Shown: positions 38,536-51,590 of the stretch, one piece after another
How positions within the stretch are numbered: position 1 is the stretch's first letter
Layout of the letters: the number at the start of each line of letters is the position of its first letter
From: Heterodera schachtii
Lineage: Eukaryota; Nematoda; Chromadorea; Rhabditida; Heteroderidae
Reading direction: 5' to 3'
DNA: 64,000 nucleotides
Assembly (NCBI GenBank): GCA_023374025.1
Contig: SIJG01000025.1
Coordinates: forward strand, 660,765-724,764
Translations under genes and position numbers: made by a program
Notes under the pieces: generated by a model
What the model was told of the DNA's origin: nothing
The model's input: the letters and a program-made list of their open reading frames with translations, nothing else
The model's database searches: none

Positions 38536-40930
38536 TCATCGCTTTCGCTGCTGCAAGAACAGCGTGGCCATGGCAACGTGCCGGCGTGGCCTCGACGGCA
38601 TCGGCACAGATGCCGCATGGGCAGACTGGACCGCCCGCTTCCTGAACATCGGCTTCAGCATGTCCACCAGCTTCTTGCATATATCCCTGAAAAAGTTGTG
38701 CCAATTAGTTGGTTAATGCCATTAAATCAGCGAGCGGAACAGCAGGAGGGTGGAACACTGATCTCGTCGACAATCTCGAATACCCGGTGTATTAGAACCC
38801 ACCACGCTTCACATGGAGATAGGAGGGCCTTTTTCGGTACTCCCGAACCCTTACAATTGCGCGCCCGGCACCATTTCCAACCGGGTCCCCGACGCAGAAT
38901 ATCCTTCCTATCCCCCAACTACAGATAGAGACACCTTCGCTCCCTATAGTACCATCGGCTTTTTTGGCATTTTCCCATGCCCAGACTTTTCGGCACTTTC
39001 TTGGCAGAACAATCCCCGAAAATCTTTGGCGATCTGTGCCCGAAATGTCCCAAATTCCGATCTCATGCGCTATGATTATGCGCATTTTCGTGTCGTGCAC
39101 ACCTGGCATGTTTGTTCTCCGGAATGAAGCCTTGCTGTTGGAGTTGTGGCAAAATTTCGCAGAAATTGAACACCGCGTGCAGCTCCTGCTTGCTCAGCCT
39201 GGCCTCCTCCTCCTCCTCCTCATAATCATCATCGTTATGGTTGTTGCTCATTTTGTTTGATGCTTGTACCGCCGCACTTTCCGCCAATGCCAATGCTCGG
39301 GCACCGTCAAATTGGCCATTTTCATCATTCATTACATTGTTGTTGTCTTGGTCCGATTCTTCGGTGGCTAAATACATATTTGGATTTTAAATTTACATTT
39401 TTATTTCTCCCTATAAATTGGTGGAGATGGAGTTACGAAACCCTAAAAAAATTTCTGATGTCGGAATTCCATGTCTGTGCCGCTAAAAAATTTAGGAAAT
39501 CGGAATACCGAGGCCTAAAAAAATTTCCGCGCCATCCATGCCCCTAATTTGTAAGAGTATATTTTTTCCGCGGGTGGATTTTTTCTTAAAAATTGATAAT
39601 TTAAAAATCAAAACTATCACTCCCGACTTTTGGTTGAAGTTACGAGGCCCGAAAAAATTTCTGATGTCGGAATTCTATCCCCCTAAAAATTCGGAAGTCG
39701 GAATACCGAGGCTTTCCGTGCCATCCATGCCTCCAAGAGTGAATTTTGCGTAACGGATGGATATTTCTTAGGTAATTTAAAATTCATAATCTATCACTTC
39801 CGACTTAGGCACTTAATTATTATTATTTTTTTTTGCATTGAAAAGACTACTGTATTTTACAGGTGCGCAAATCTCATTATTATGCATTTGGTTTTCTGAT
39901 AAATAGGTGAATTTCATGTGTTTGCTTTCTTAGAAATTTTCTTTTGCACTTACGTCATAATTTTTTGAATGTTAACGCTTTTTTGAAAATTTGCAGGCTA
40001 CCATATATTACTTATTTCAATCGAATAATACCCAAATTGCTTAATTTGAACAATTATGAAAGGAATTATATGCCAAAAATTGGTTTGGGTCCCAGTTAGC
40101 CGGTGCCAAGTTGTCCGTCCCCATTCCCATCGCTTACGCCTCAATTTCTTATTGTAAACAACAAATTCAATCATATTCACATAAATTATTTAATTATTTC
40201 CAAATAATTGCTCATTTTCTTAAAATGCAGGTGATGTCAAAAAAGCAATTAGCGATGAAGCTACGAATTATCATTATTTTAATTTTTGATGCATAAAATT
40301 TTTTTTTTCTTAATCGGTAAAAAAAGTTGGTGGAATATACTTAGAATTAATTAAGTTTAAAATTTAGTGTGATATGAAAAAGGGCAATAGAAAACAAGGT
40401 TATGGAGGGGGGGGGGGGTAATTGAGGGAGGGGGCGGAGGTCATTTTGGTGACGTTAGCGACTGTTTTAGCGGCAGGAAGTAAAAATTTTAATTAAAAAA
40501 CATTTCGTTAGAAAACCTTAAAAAAATTCTAGGTTTACTTACCCCCAAATTTTTTTTTTGGCATTTTATGAGCGTTTCGGTTGCACGATGCCAAAAAAAC
40601 CCACGCATTTTGAAAGAATTCGGCAAATTATATATATTTTAGAGGCCATATAATAGAATAAAAAAGCAACTCGCCCGGTGGGTCTCGAACCCACGACCCC
40701 CTCTAAACGGTGGAATGATCTAACCGACTGAGCTACGGGTTCTGGCACCATCACAAGAGCAATTAATTTTACAAAAAATTCAATGAATGAATGAATGCTT
40801 ATCAATTTGCCTTACCGCCATAGAAGAATGTGGCACATTGCGCGATTGGAAAAACAATGGTTGACAGTGTGAAAAGCACAATGAGTGTGGTCATGGCACC
40901 ACCACCGCCCCCCTTTGGTCGTGCCATCAT
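38536..40930 (-). CDS. Small secreted protein, 3 exons, possible peptide precursor
   Basis: Exons: 40930-40816 (start also possible at 40894), 39367-39103, 38686-38536; phases 1 and 2 match. The protein is 164-176 aa and its family is not recognised. It begins with a signal peptide, MTTLIVLFTLSTIVFPIAQC, then ATFFYG. An acidic, Asn/Glu-rich spacer follows, then a likely helical region (SKQELHAVFNFCEILPQLQQ, then DICKKLVDMLKPMF) holding two Cys. The tail has dibasic sites (RKR, RPRR, RKR at the C-terminus), as in processed neuropeptide or hormone precursors, but no amidation Gly is seen. The upstream ATG at 40930 is favoured by a splice acceptor just before it; the ATG at 40894 gives the cleaner signal peptide. 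A tRNA-like sequence lies in the first intron. Confidence 0.6.
39432..39745. repeat. 207-bp direct repeat with TCGGAATTCC motifs
   Basis: AAATTTCTGATGTCGGAATT occurs at about 39450 and 39657, each followed by AGTCGGAATACCGAGG or a near match and CCATCCATGCC. It lies in intron 1 of the small secreted gene. Confidence 0.65.
40677..40749 (-). pseudogene. tRNA-like sequence, probably a degraded tRNA or SINE head
   Basis: A 73-nt cloverleaf layout fits: A box TAGCTCAGTCGG, B box GTTCGAGAC and a perfect T stem GTGGG/CCCAC. The acceptor stem pairs at only 4 of 7 positions, the anticodon stem has two mismatches, and position 33 is C instead of U. The anticodon position would read GTT (Asn). A working tRNA is unlikely. 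Confidence 0.5.
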
Positions 40931-40949
40931 TCTCCGACGAGTTCGGCAC

Positions 40950-40951
40950 CT
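40950..40951 (-). promoter_or_regulatory. Possible trans-splice acceptor of the small secreted gene
   Basis: GATGAACAG ends 19 nt before the ATG at 40930. It supports that start over the internal ATG at 40894. Confidence 0.35.
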
Positions 40952-43704
40952 GTTCATCATTGTTGTTGCTGTTCCGATACTGGTTGATGTTGTGCTGCTG
41001 TTGCTGAATTTTGTGGTGGCGCTGATGCTGATGCTAATCATCATCATCATCCTCATCAGCATTATGTTGATCACTTTTAGGACATTGGCATCGGAATGGT
41101 TTTGCGGATGACTGCTTGGACTGCTGGAGGAGGGAGCAATGGATGACGACGACGGGCGGCACTTAACACAAATTGGAATTTCAAGAATTCTAAACGGCGG
41201 GAGAGTTTAAAAAGGTTTTGTGATCTTTAAACAATGTCAAAATTTCAGTACATAAAAAAATGCGTGGAATTTGTCTGCCCCGGGGGTACGATAATTTTAT
41301 TTTAGGACACGACATGATGTTTAGTGTAAAAATTAGAGATTAATGGAAGGGCGTTGAAATGGATTAAAATGTTCATAGCCGATTTGATAGTTTATGGGAT
41401 TACAAACAGTATAGAGGTGAGATTATTTATTAACTGTTTAAAGAGGTGCTCTAAAAAATGAAAAAAAAGTATGGAATCATGCATAAAATGATAGCATGGT
41501 TAAAAAACCAACAAAATTAATTTTTTGTAAAAAATATTAAAATCTTGAAAAATATTTAAAATGAACCCCCATACTTTTTTTTGTTGTTGTTAAATTATCA
41601 ATATATGTAATTCAAAAATGTTTATTTGCCAAGGTGTGGTGCCAATGGTTTAAGCACTTTAATTGCTGAGACAATGCTCGCGCACTTAAGCCTCATTAGG
41701 GGGCGACAGATTATTCAAAGAAAAGCGACGGAATGGAAACTTGGCATTGGCACCCCCCGGGCCAAAGGGAGGTCATTAATGTGTTGGCGGGCACAGATTA
41801 ATGAATGTAATCCCTCCCCGCCCAACCCTGAATCACATACACAACCACCGTCCGCGTCAAGAAGGTGGATTATCACATTCAAAAGACACAGGAAATAATC
41901 CACAGTTGACCCCCCAACCAACACGAACTATTTATTCATGGCTTTAATTTGGTAATTGTATCGTAATTGAGATAAGCGCCAAAGAATGCTTACTGTACAT
42001 AATTTCATAGTGAAAGGAGAGTTATATAATGAAAATATTTTTCAAATTCTGAAATTTTTTTTTTGCTTCTTCTCGCCCTCTAGGGTAGGTAATATTTTCG
42101 AGAAATTTTGAGTCAACCTATAAAACCCTCGGCGGTTTGGTAATGTAAAAACAATCAGCTGTTTTTCTTATGTCAAAAACAAAAACCTCGCCCTTCCCCC
42201 CTTTAGAGTAGAGGGTAATATTTTCGAAAAAATGGGTCATCCTCATCTCGAACCCTAGTCTAGCATTTTTTTTTTTTGAAAATAACATTTTGAGTCACTC
42301 CCTATTTTGCCTCTAACCTCTCAAGCCTAGCTAAAAGCCCACAAATATCGTATTCATTGTCAATGAATGGCACTGCTCTTTAATTCGGAAGAGAGGTTCG
42401 ATTAAATGCCAATACATAAATGTGTGAATGTGGGCGTCGAGGTTGTTGATATGATAGCCTGCTTTTCCCCAAGTGCGGTGGTGTGGGGGTAAAGCCGAGA
42501 GTTTCGAGTTGGGAGGGGGCGGCAAGCAACCCCAGACTAATTTGCCATAAATAACACCTGCCCATTATGGACTTTTGGCACCGAATGGGCTTCATTCATT
42601 CATCTACTGCAATGGGCAGCTAATTAAATGATTAATTAGAAAAGGGAAATGGGATAATTTCACAATATATATTTCCTAATCCCATCAAGGAAAGTTGTGT
42701 CCGTCTGCTGATGGGCAAATGAATGTGCCGAGCGGTACGGCACGGCACGAAAATTGTACACATACAGCAAGAAAAAAGGTGGTTGCTAATACAAAAAGAT
42801 GAACCAAGTTTCTGACTGTGTCAACATTAAAATGAATAAGGGAAGGGGTTCATTGTAATTTCCGTAAAAATTTTTAAAAATCTACAAAAATGCCAATCGG
42901 AACCGCCATGTCCAATTTTACGTGCTTAAAATTTGTGCCCTTCGATGGGGAGAGTCAAGCAGGTCAAACCGGGGAACGGGGTAAACGGATGCCTAAATAG
43001 GGAACCCTAATCCCCTGTCCCGGGTCCCAATAATTTTATTTTTTTCCAAAAATTTTTGAAAGTTTTCGTTTACCGGCACGGTGGACAAAGGTGGGGCCAG
43101 CAAACAAAGCAAACGGCTCCAAAATGATGTGGCAAAATCCTGCTGAAACTGCTGCTGGCGTTGACGCGAAAAAATTGGCGTTGAAAAACACATTTTTTGA
43201 TGTGAAAATTGGTAATCCAAATTTAAGGGTTTCTATAAAAAAAAACAAAAACAAATAATTAGTCAAATTAATTTGTTTGACACAAAATGATGATGAATAT
43301 CAATCAATGTTTGTCCAATGACAAATCTTAAAATTGCATTATGGCATCATTAAAAATAATTTTGCATTAATTAAGCGATTAAGTCACCTCTAATGAGTGG
43401 GGGAGGGCGTAATAAACATTATTAATGAGAGAAATAATTGTATGTGAGGTTTTTCGAGAAATAACATTTGCGCATGTCATATTTACATATTAATAATGAA
43501 CTTATTTTATGCATTATAACAATTGTTTTCATACTTTTAAAAAGAGTGAAATGGGCCCCCAGGCGATGCCGATAAGCGTCGACGAGAAATTTTCAGAATT
43601 TTTGCCATGAAAAATTTGAAATTATTTTTAATTTAAAATATTTTTTTTTTGGGGGGGGGGGTTGTAGATGGATAAGTGGTATTTTACATATACTCCTCAT
43701 ATTT

Positions 43705-43850
43705 ACGCACGGGGATGGAATGGAATTCCGAAACCCGAGTTCCGACAGCTTTGGGCCCAAAACCTCTTTCCGACTTCCGTTTTAGAAGCACGGAATTCTG
43801 ACTTTCAAAATTTTTAGGGCCCCGGAATTCATCGCCGTTTCCCTGTGCAC
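43705..43850. repeat. GGAATTCCG-motif element, intergenic
   Basis: GATGGAATGGAATTCCGAAA at the left and GGAATTCATCGCCGTTTCCC at the right form imperfect inverted ends around TTCCGACTTCCG motifs. No clear target duplication. Confidence 0.4.
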
Positions 43851-44345
43851 TTTTTTTTCACTATAAACAATCGAACTTAAATACTGTTTTGGTGTTCTGA
43901 GTGATTTTATAAAACACCTGCTGAAGTGGAGTGGCTTTAGTGTTACCGTAATCTACATGATACTGAATATACTATAAATGCCGGGCCATTCGCAAAATTA
44001 AAGCCAATGAATTTAAAACCCAAAAAAGAGTTTAAGTCGTTTAGGGATCATTAAGATAATGAGGGGAGGGGGATTAAAATGGGAAAAATGGGAGGAGCAG
44101 CCGCTGATGCCTTTTAAGTCATCAATTTCCGCGAAAACTCAAACTGTGAGAGTTCATTCATTTGCGTCACAAAATCATAAGGGCGTGTGGGGAGCACGAC
44201 GTTTTAAAAATGAACACTTGGCATTATGTTTTCATGCACCCACCCGCCAACGGCATTTTTTATTATTTACCTCTTCGCGCGGAGGCTAATAAGTTATTTA
44301 TTAAAATTAAATGATTAGGGTAACCAAATTTGCTTATGATGGGCG

Positions 44346-44434
44346 GAAGAGAGAGAGGGGAGAGAGGGGAGAGAGAGAGGGGAGAGAAAGAGGCGAGAGA
44401 GAGAGAGGGGAGAGAGAGAGAGAGAGAGAGAGGA

Positions 44435-44472
<38 letters not shown>

Positions 44473-44606
44473 GGGAGAGAGAGAGAGGGGAGAGAGAGAG
44501 AGGGGGGGAGAGAGAGAGAGAGAGAGGAGAGGGAGAGAGAGAGAGAGAGGAGAGGGGAGAGAGAGAGAGGGGAGAGAGAGAGGGGAGAGAGAAAGAGAGG
44601 AGGGTG
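44346..44606 (+). repeat. (GA)n/(GGGAGA)n tract, about 260 bp
   Basis: Uninterrupted purine sequence of GAGA with GGG steps. The open frames on both strands (Arg/Glu/Gly or Ser/Leu/Pro) are artefacts. Confidence 0.9.
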
Positions 44607-45241
44607 AACAAAAAGCTTTTCACAAAGGAGGAAAGGGCAATTGTGAATTTCTGTCTAATAGGCTAATTGCATTAGGGCGCTTAATTGAACGGTTTCGCTC
44701 ATTTGCCCACTTTTTTTTTTGTCTGTGCACTCTGTGTGCGCGAAAATAAATGTTAAGTTGTTTGTGGTCGCGCACAAATTGAATCACTAATTGATAAGCA
44801 GCACAAAGAAAATTGTTGGACAATTAGGGCGAGGCGGACTAATCAAAGGGCATTTATTGTCTCAATTAGTTAATGAATAATGAAAATGATGTGGCGGTTG
44901 ACGACCGACCACAGACCGCCCGCCACCTTTGTTCATTTTGCTTAAATTGGGCAGCAAATCATTTGTGAATTGTGGAAATTTTTTTTTTTTTTTTTTTGGA
45001 GGGGGAGGACATAATGACAATAATTGGACAATTAAATTAATGAGAAGTGTGTGCTTTGTTTCTACAACAAATTGCTGACAAATTAGCGTGCAAAAAGCGC
45101 AAAAATAAATATTTAAATTGAAAACAATGCAAATTCAGCCAAATTTACAGTAGGAAAAAAGACCATTTCCTGAATGATATTATTGTACAATGAGTGCGGA
45201 GCTGTGGGGGATATGTTTTGTAAATTTTGGAAATTTTTCAT

Positions 45242-45425
45242 TTATTTTACCTGGGTTTCCTCGACAAAAACCCGGGAAAATCCAGGTCCAAGAAAAAACA
45301 GGTTGCCGAAAAATAGCCTGGACCTGGACCTGGATCCAAGAAAAATCCAGGTTAACACGCAAAATCCATTGTTTACATTAAAGTTCGACCTGAACCTGGA
45401 TTCCAGGTCGAGGTCAAACCCTAGT
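45242..45425. repeat. CCAGGTCC-motif element, intergenic
   Basis: Motifs GAAAATCCAGGTCCAAG, CCTGGACCTGGACCTGG and GATTCCAGGTCGAGG; the right end is TCAAACCCTA, like the TAGGG terminus of elements B and C. Confidence 0.45.
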
Positions 45426-48400
45426 ATAAAACCTGTAGTGTTAGCATTTGTTTTTGTGACCAAAATTAACGTTTGTTTAAAGCTCCTTTTCATTGAAAAC
45501 GAAAAAAAAAGCGATGAAATTGCCATTTTACTGATAAAACAATTTTTCAATTTTTGCACAATAAACTGAATGACAATTAAACATTAAATTTATTAATTTG
45601 GCAATGAAAAATAGTGAAATTGGGCGAAAAGAGGACTTAATGGGCCAACCATAAAATGTCCCTTTTTGGACGGACGAATTTTGCTATTTCTTTAAAAAAA
45701 AGGTTAAAGACCAAATGTTAGCAGCCGATAAATTTAATAAATAAGAAGAAATTAATTTGGTTCGCTATTTAATTAATTAATTAATTAAAATATTTTTAAT
45801 TAAACAATTAATTAATTAATTAGTCTATATATTTGAAAAGAATAAATTACATATTGTAAGTAAAAATTGTTTAAAACTATGAATTATAATATAAACCAAT
45901 TTAAAATTATCTATAAAAAATAAATAAATTATCCTAAAAATATTAGTTTAAGAATGAATACAAACGCAATGATTTTGTGGGGGAGGAGGGATATTTTTGT
46001 GGGGAAAATCCGCTTAATGAGATGCAAATGGCTTCTCATCAAATGCCTGCTTAACGGCCAAATATTTTTCACAAAGATTCTCCATTCACGTCACTTTATG
46101 AACGCACTTATCCAAGTTTTTTTTTTTCTTTATTTCACTTTTTATGGCATAATTTTGCTTTTTTAGAAGAAGCCTAACAAAACAGTGATTTTTGTTTTAT
46201 GTTTTAATTAAATTTTAAAAAATAATTCGGATTTGGAAAAGGAACCGGAAGCATAATAATACAAAAATTTTACAGGATATTTACAGTTTCTCGACTTGAA
46301 AAGATATCTTTTATACCCGACTTTTTTTTTTAAAATTTTTACGGATTTCAATTTTAAAATGGGACAAATTGGGTTTTGCCAAATATTCGGTGTTTTATAC
46401 GGATTAATATAATTATTCGAGAAGGAATTTAACTTAATGCGTCGGGGAAAATTATAATTTTGGCCCTACTTTTTAAACAGATTTTGCCCTTAAATTTTGT
46501 CAATTTATTGGGTTTTATATCAATTTTAATATCTATTGAATGAAAAATAATTAAAATGAAACCGATTAAACTTTGCAAATATTCGGCGATTAATATGGAT
46601 ATATATAATAATTTTTTAATCGGATGGAATTTATAAGAGAAAAAAACATTCATTAATTAACTTCACTCCGTTAGTGTAAATGACAGATATATTTTCATAC
46701 CAAGAATTGGAAGGATTGGATATTTATGGAGAGAAATGAGGTCATATCCGTACAAATCCCGTTGTTTTTTTTGCTTATCTTAGGCCCAAATTGTGTTCAT
46801 TAATTGTGTTTTGCCCAGTGAATGAATGTGATGGATGGGTGGGCAAAATAAAAATATGTAGGTGGTAAATATTTGGCATTGTTTTTTGAATAATAAATAT
46901 TTCTGTTTAAGCCATGTTTTTCAAAAGAAATAGCAAAAGTCTTATTTAATATGTTAGTTTTTTTTAATTAAAATTAATTAATTATGATTTTTGAAACATT
47001 TAATTTTAATGGAAAATAAGCCATTATTGGAAATTGATGAATAAAAATCAGAAAATATTTAAAATATATAAAAAATAAATATATTGAATTGGAAATGTAT
47101 TATTATTAAAACGTGATGCACAAAGAATCGCCAGAAAATCAGGCAAAAAATAAAAACTCCAAAATTTTTAGCTTGAGGACGGCAAAATGGAAAAATAATA
47201 AATTCCAGCGCTCTTAAACTTCCAAAATGGCCGGCCCAGCCTGAATTAATTTTTTTTTCTAACAGAGCCTTGTAAATGGCGTGGGTTTTATTTAACCGTT
47301 GCTTTACACCCCTCTCATTAATTAAGGGGTCATTAGTAAATACAGTAAGGCATAAAGCAATTAATTGATTTATTAAAAAAAAACATTTTTGACGAAAATG
47401 CGGCAAAGATTCCCGCAACAATCATAATATTTAGTAGATTTATCTTTTATATGACAGCAGCAGCACTTGCCAGGCGGGGCGAACATATTGTTTTAGGTAT
47501 TAAAATTCTTTCACAAAATCCCCCTAATTTGTCAGGGGAAACTTCCGCCGCGCCAAATGAGTCAGATGAACTCATCATCTTTCGATTAAATACAAAAAAA
47601 ATATTTTATGTGCGTCAGAATTTTTTTTTTCAATTTATATTGTGGCTGTCATCATACATTTGTATTTGTTAAAAAATGAAATTATAAATTTAAAAAAGCA
47701 TACGATGGAAAACCATTTATGGTTATGTGTAGGGTTAAGCCCCCCCCCCCCCCCCCGACCCTCGGGGAGAGAAAAGTCGGGGATTGGGCAGGAAATTCCC
47801 CGACAAAATTTGTCAGGGATAGCTATGTAGGTAAATTAAAAAATGTCAGGGAGAGCAACACCTTCGTCGAGGAGGAAATTTTTATAAAAATTGAGAAAAT
47901 GATTACAGAAATTTTTCTAAAAAAAAAAAAAAATAAAAACTCTTTTCAAGAAATTTTCATTCGGTTTGAAGTGCAACAGATGAGATTTGTAATTCCCCGC
48001 ATCGGGTCGAGGGCTCTTAACCTTAGTTTATCCGTCCGTATAAATGACCTAAAAATTGAGGGGGAGGGTGGCAACAAAGGCAGTTAGTACAAGGCATTAC
48101 GCACATTGAACTTTAGTAATAAAATTTTAGAAAAAAAAAAATCGAAAATTTTTTCTTGAAAATTTCAAAATGAATTTTTTGATAGAAAAATTGTAAATGA
48201 CTCCAAGAATTAGTGGAGCTATTCATAATCCGTGGACTTTCTTGTCATTGATCATGACGAATCTGAGACCACTCGACCATTTTCAAATCTCTAATTATAA
48301 TTCGAATAAAAAGTCAAAATTATCGACTTTTTGTTCAAGTCCGGATCAGAGAAAGACAGGATTTGTCGAAAAGGATGTCAATGCTGATGATCAACTTGTT

Positions 48401-48879
48401 TTCCCGACTTGTCACGATTTATTTTTTACAAAAGCCAAAAATTAAAAATATTATAAATCTTATTTGACTTTACCTTTTTTTATGAGAAAAAGTTACTCAA
48501 TTAGTGGAAAAAATTAGGAAGTGATTAAAAAACAAATCTAAAACTTATTACTTCCTATATTTATGTATTATTGATGTTTGTCTTCCCGGGAAAATAATTA
48601 AATATTTTAATTCCAAAGGGATTAAATGTGCCGATGTCTTTTTGGGAGCACGTGGATTAACAACAACAAAGGAAAAAAAAAGGAAATTTTTGCCTTTTGT
48701 AATATAACTATTAATTCTAATTAATTAGTTTTTCCTAAAAAAGAAAAAAAGGCCTCCAAAAATAGTTTTTTTTTGTCGATGCGATAAAAAAAATTAATAT
48801 TTTAATTTTTAAATTTAATTAGTAAATATGCGGAAAAGCTCTGAAAAGCTGCCTTTAGCATGGCGAAAAAATTATCATT

Positions 48880-49005
48880 ATCGGCCGATCCCGATCAAAT
48901 CCCGAAGATTTTGGAAAAACGCTCTGAACGGAGACCACGAGGTCGGGATCCCGAATTTAATCCCGCGGGATCTCGATCCCGACCCGACCCGGTCCGGTCT
49001 TTATT
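48880..49005. repeat. GGGATCCCGA-motif element, intergenic
   Basis: Motifs CGATCCCGATCAAATCCCG, GGTCGGGATCCCGA and GATCTCGATCCCGACCCG are arranged in both orientations, like the array at 20520. Confidence 0.5.
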
Positions 49006-51379
49006 TTATTACTTTTTCTGCAAATAGTAGTTTATGAGAGAAGCAGGAAAACACTTTGTTAAAGCGACTTTTTTTAGCACCTAAAAATACCTATTTCGGG
49101 GTTTAGCACCTAATTACCAAAAACCCATTCACTTTTTTTTATTCCTTAGCACCATTTGTATCACTTTTTTGCTCGCCGATAAAAATTGTTAAGAATAATA
49201 CAAAAAAGAAAAAAAGATGAAACATTTTTTGCCAACCCAAATAAAATTAAAATGTTTTTCAAGAAATTAAAAATTCTTTAATTTACTGTTTGAGAAGTTG
49301 AAATTAAATTTAAAATTACAATATTTTAGTATTCGTAGAGAAAAAAATGACAACAAAAAAAAAAAAAATGAACAGGAAATTGTGGACCCAAACCCGCCGC
49401 AAATTGCAAGAAACGTTTTTGTCATTGGCATTTTGTTTTGTGGCATTTCCAGGAAATCCCAAGCCCCCACAGCCCATCAAATTGATGGCACTTTCCCACC
49501 AATTCGTCGGCACCATTCATTCGGCACCATTCATCAATCAGCAAAAGAAAAAAAAACCCACTCAAAAATGGCCAAATGAGCATTTTTGGCTTTTAATGGA
49601 TGGACAAGAAAAATTGTGCTCACCAGCAGCAGGCATATTATGTGTGCATATATAGATGAAATGAATAAAAAAAAGGCATTAAAATTTCATTTGCACTTTT
49701 TCGATGTCATCATTCGCTATAAATAAAAATAGCGCAAAAATTTATAATTCCAAAATTCTAACTATAAAATTTTATATTTATTATTTTTTTAGAGAAAATT
49801 TAATAAAATTTTTAAAGGTGTGAAGCCCCCCTTAGACAATAATACAAAGTTTTTTTAAAAAAAGAAGCATAATTAATATGCACGAAAATTACACAAAATA
49901 TGCAATTTGAAAATAAAATTAATGTTTTTTTTTATTAAAAATTTATTCTCTTTTTTAATCGTTCACATTTTTATTATGGTTGCGGTAATTAGCTAAACTA
50001 AAAAAGTGTTGGTTAATTGGTTGTCCCGTGTCTCGGCTGCCAGATGTGTTGCCATTTTTGGACAAAATAAAAACAGCACAAAATGGGCTGTTTTCGCGAA
50101 AATGAATGAATGACAAATTGGGCAAGGCAATTTTGTCATTGGAAAAACACGCTGTTTTCGCATTATTTTATGCAATTTAATTAAAATTAAATGAAAATGA
50201 AAGCCAAAAAAAATTGGTTCTTCAAAAGTGGTCGCAAAAGCGGACAGAAATGTTTTTTGGATAATTTTTAATTTATTGAGACGCTAAAAAATTGACCAAA
50301 TTTTAATTTAGTAAATTTTTTGAGCATTTTGATTTTGAAATCACAATTTATGAAAAATGTAGCATAGTTTATTTATTGTTTTAATTTTTTTAAAAAATTT
50401 CTTACTTTTAGTGGGTATTTGAGGAATTTTTTTTGCGTTAAATGAGTTTTAAGACTAATTATTTTATCTCTCCATGAAAAACAAATCTAACTAAGTTCCA
50501 TGGTGAAATATGTTGCTAAAAATTGCGCTTAATGAGTTCAACAAAATTTTTTTTGCTTTAATGTGTTGCCGGCGCTTTTTCTGCTGGAAATGTGCCAATT
50601 TAAATACAGCTTTGTCAGGTGCTTGGTTGGCTGTTTTTATTAAATTTTTTTAAAAATCATTCTAAGAAATACCTATGTTCTTTACTGATAGAAAATTCAA
50701 AAAAAAAAACAAAACAAACAAATAATAATGAAGTAATTAACGAAATAATTCATCAAAATGAATTCCACCCTCACAAATAATGGAAAAATTTTCATTTCAT
50801 TGGGGAAGCAAATTAAGCTGAATTTGTACCTGACATTTTCACATTTTCTGAATTGAATTGCTCGGATTTAAAAAGCAAATATTGAAAATGTTTATAGAAA
50901 AAGCAAAATAATGAAAAATGATTTTGTTTAAATTTAAAAATATATAAAAAATAATAAATTAAAAAAACAGCAAACAAAAAGATAAATTCTTCTTAAAAAA
51001 TAATTTTTTTTTTCTCATGCTCAAATAAAATTAATGAACTTAATCAAAAACATCTTTTCTACATAAATATTTATCTGGTTTCAATGTTAATGAATGCATA
51101 AATAAAAATAACAAAGAATAATAATTTTTACTATCATAAATAAATTCAAATGAAAATAAATTTCATTTTTTCTTTAATTTTCTTTTTTCTTCGTAATCCT
51201 TCCATCCCTCTTCAAATTTAATCAATTACTTAATTAAAAAAATAGCTTATAATGTTAGATATCAACAAAAAAAAAGTCGTATATTAACATTTTATTATTT
51301 TTTGTTTTAATAGGTTTTGCGCGTCCCAAAAAAAAGTTTGTTTTTCGAAAAGGAAACTGGTATAAATTAAAAAAATTCT

Positions 51380-51475
51380 AAATAAACCTACGCTTAGGCC
51401 TAGACCCAAGTAAGCCTAAGCTTAGGCCTAAACATAGGCTTAAGCCGTAAGCTTAGTCCTAGTCTAAGCCTTTGT
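51380..51475. repeat. TTAGGC-like degenerate motif array
   Basis: CTTAGGCCTA, CCTAAGCTTAGGCCTA and TAGGCTTAAGCC motifs occur in both orientations. They resemble the nematode telomere unit TTAGGC but are palindromic and irregular. Imperfect inverted sequences (GGTTTTGCGCGTCCC and GGGACGCGTAAAACC) flank them. Confidence 0.4.
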
Positions 51476-51590
51476 GTCGTTGGGACGCGTAAAATGTCAT
51501 GGGACGCGTAAAACCGACTAGAACCTTTATTTCTTTTTCACGAATTCGCAAAATTGTAAAAATGACTAATAAATTGCACAGCAAAACCAT

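Larger units (their letters stand above)
40952..51590. other. 10.6-kb gene-poor region
   Basis: No convincing gene. It contains motif-array elements, the GA tract, a two-copy GGTAATATTTTCGA repeat (42083-42260), many homopolymers and very AT-rich stretches (45.5-47 kb, 49-51 kb). Confidence 0.5.

Noticed and set aside
43071..43236. Possible exon on the minus strand (TTTTATAG acceptor, GTAAAC donor, frame with QRQQQFQQDFATSFWSRLL)
   Set aside because: Isolated, no recognisable domain and no phase-matched neighbour found, so not listed as a gene.
44311..44749. Long Arg/Glu/Gly and Ser/Leu/Pro open frames over the GA tract
   Set aside because: Both strands and several frames stay open only because of the (GA)n composition.
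47059..47421. 120-aa hydrophobic open frame on the minus strand
   Set aside because: AT-rich, no splice context, no motif; likely chance.
51380..51475. Interstitial telomere (TTAGGC) block
   Set aside because: The units are irregular and palindromic rather than head-to-tail TTAGGC, so a motif-array element is more likely.
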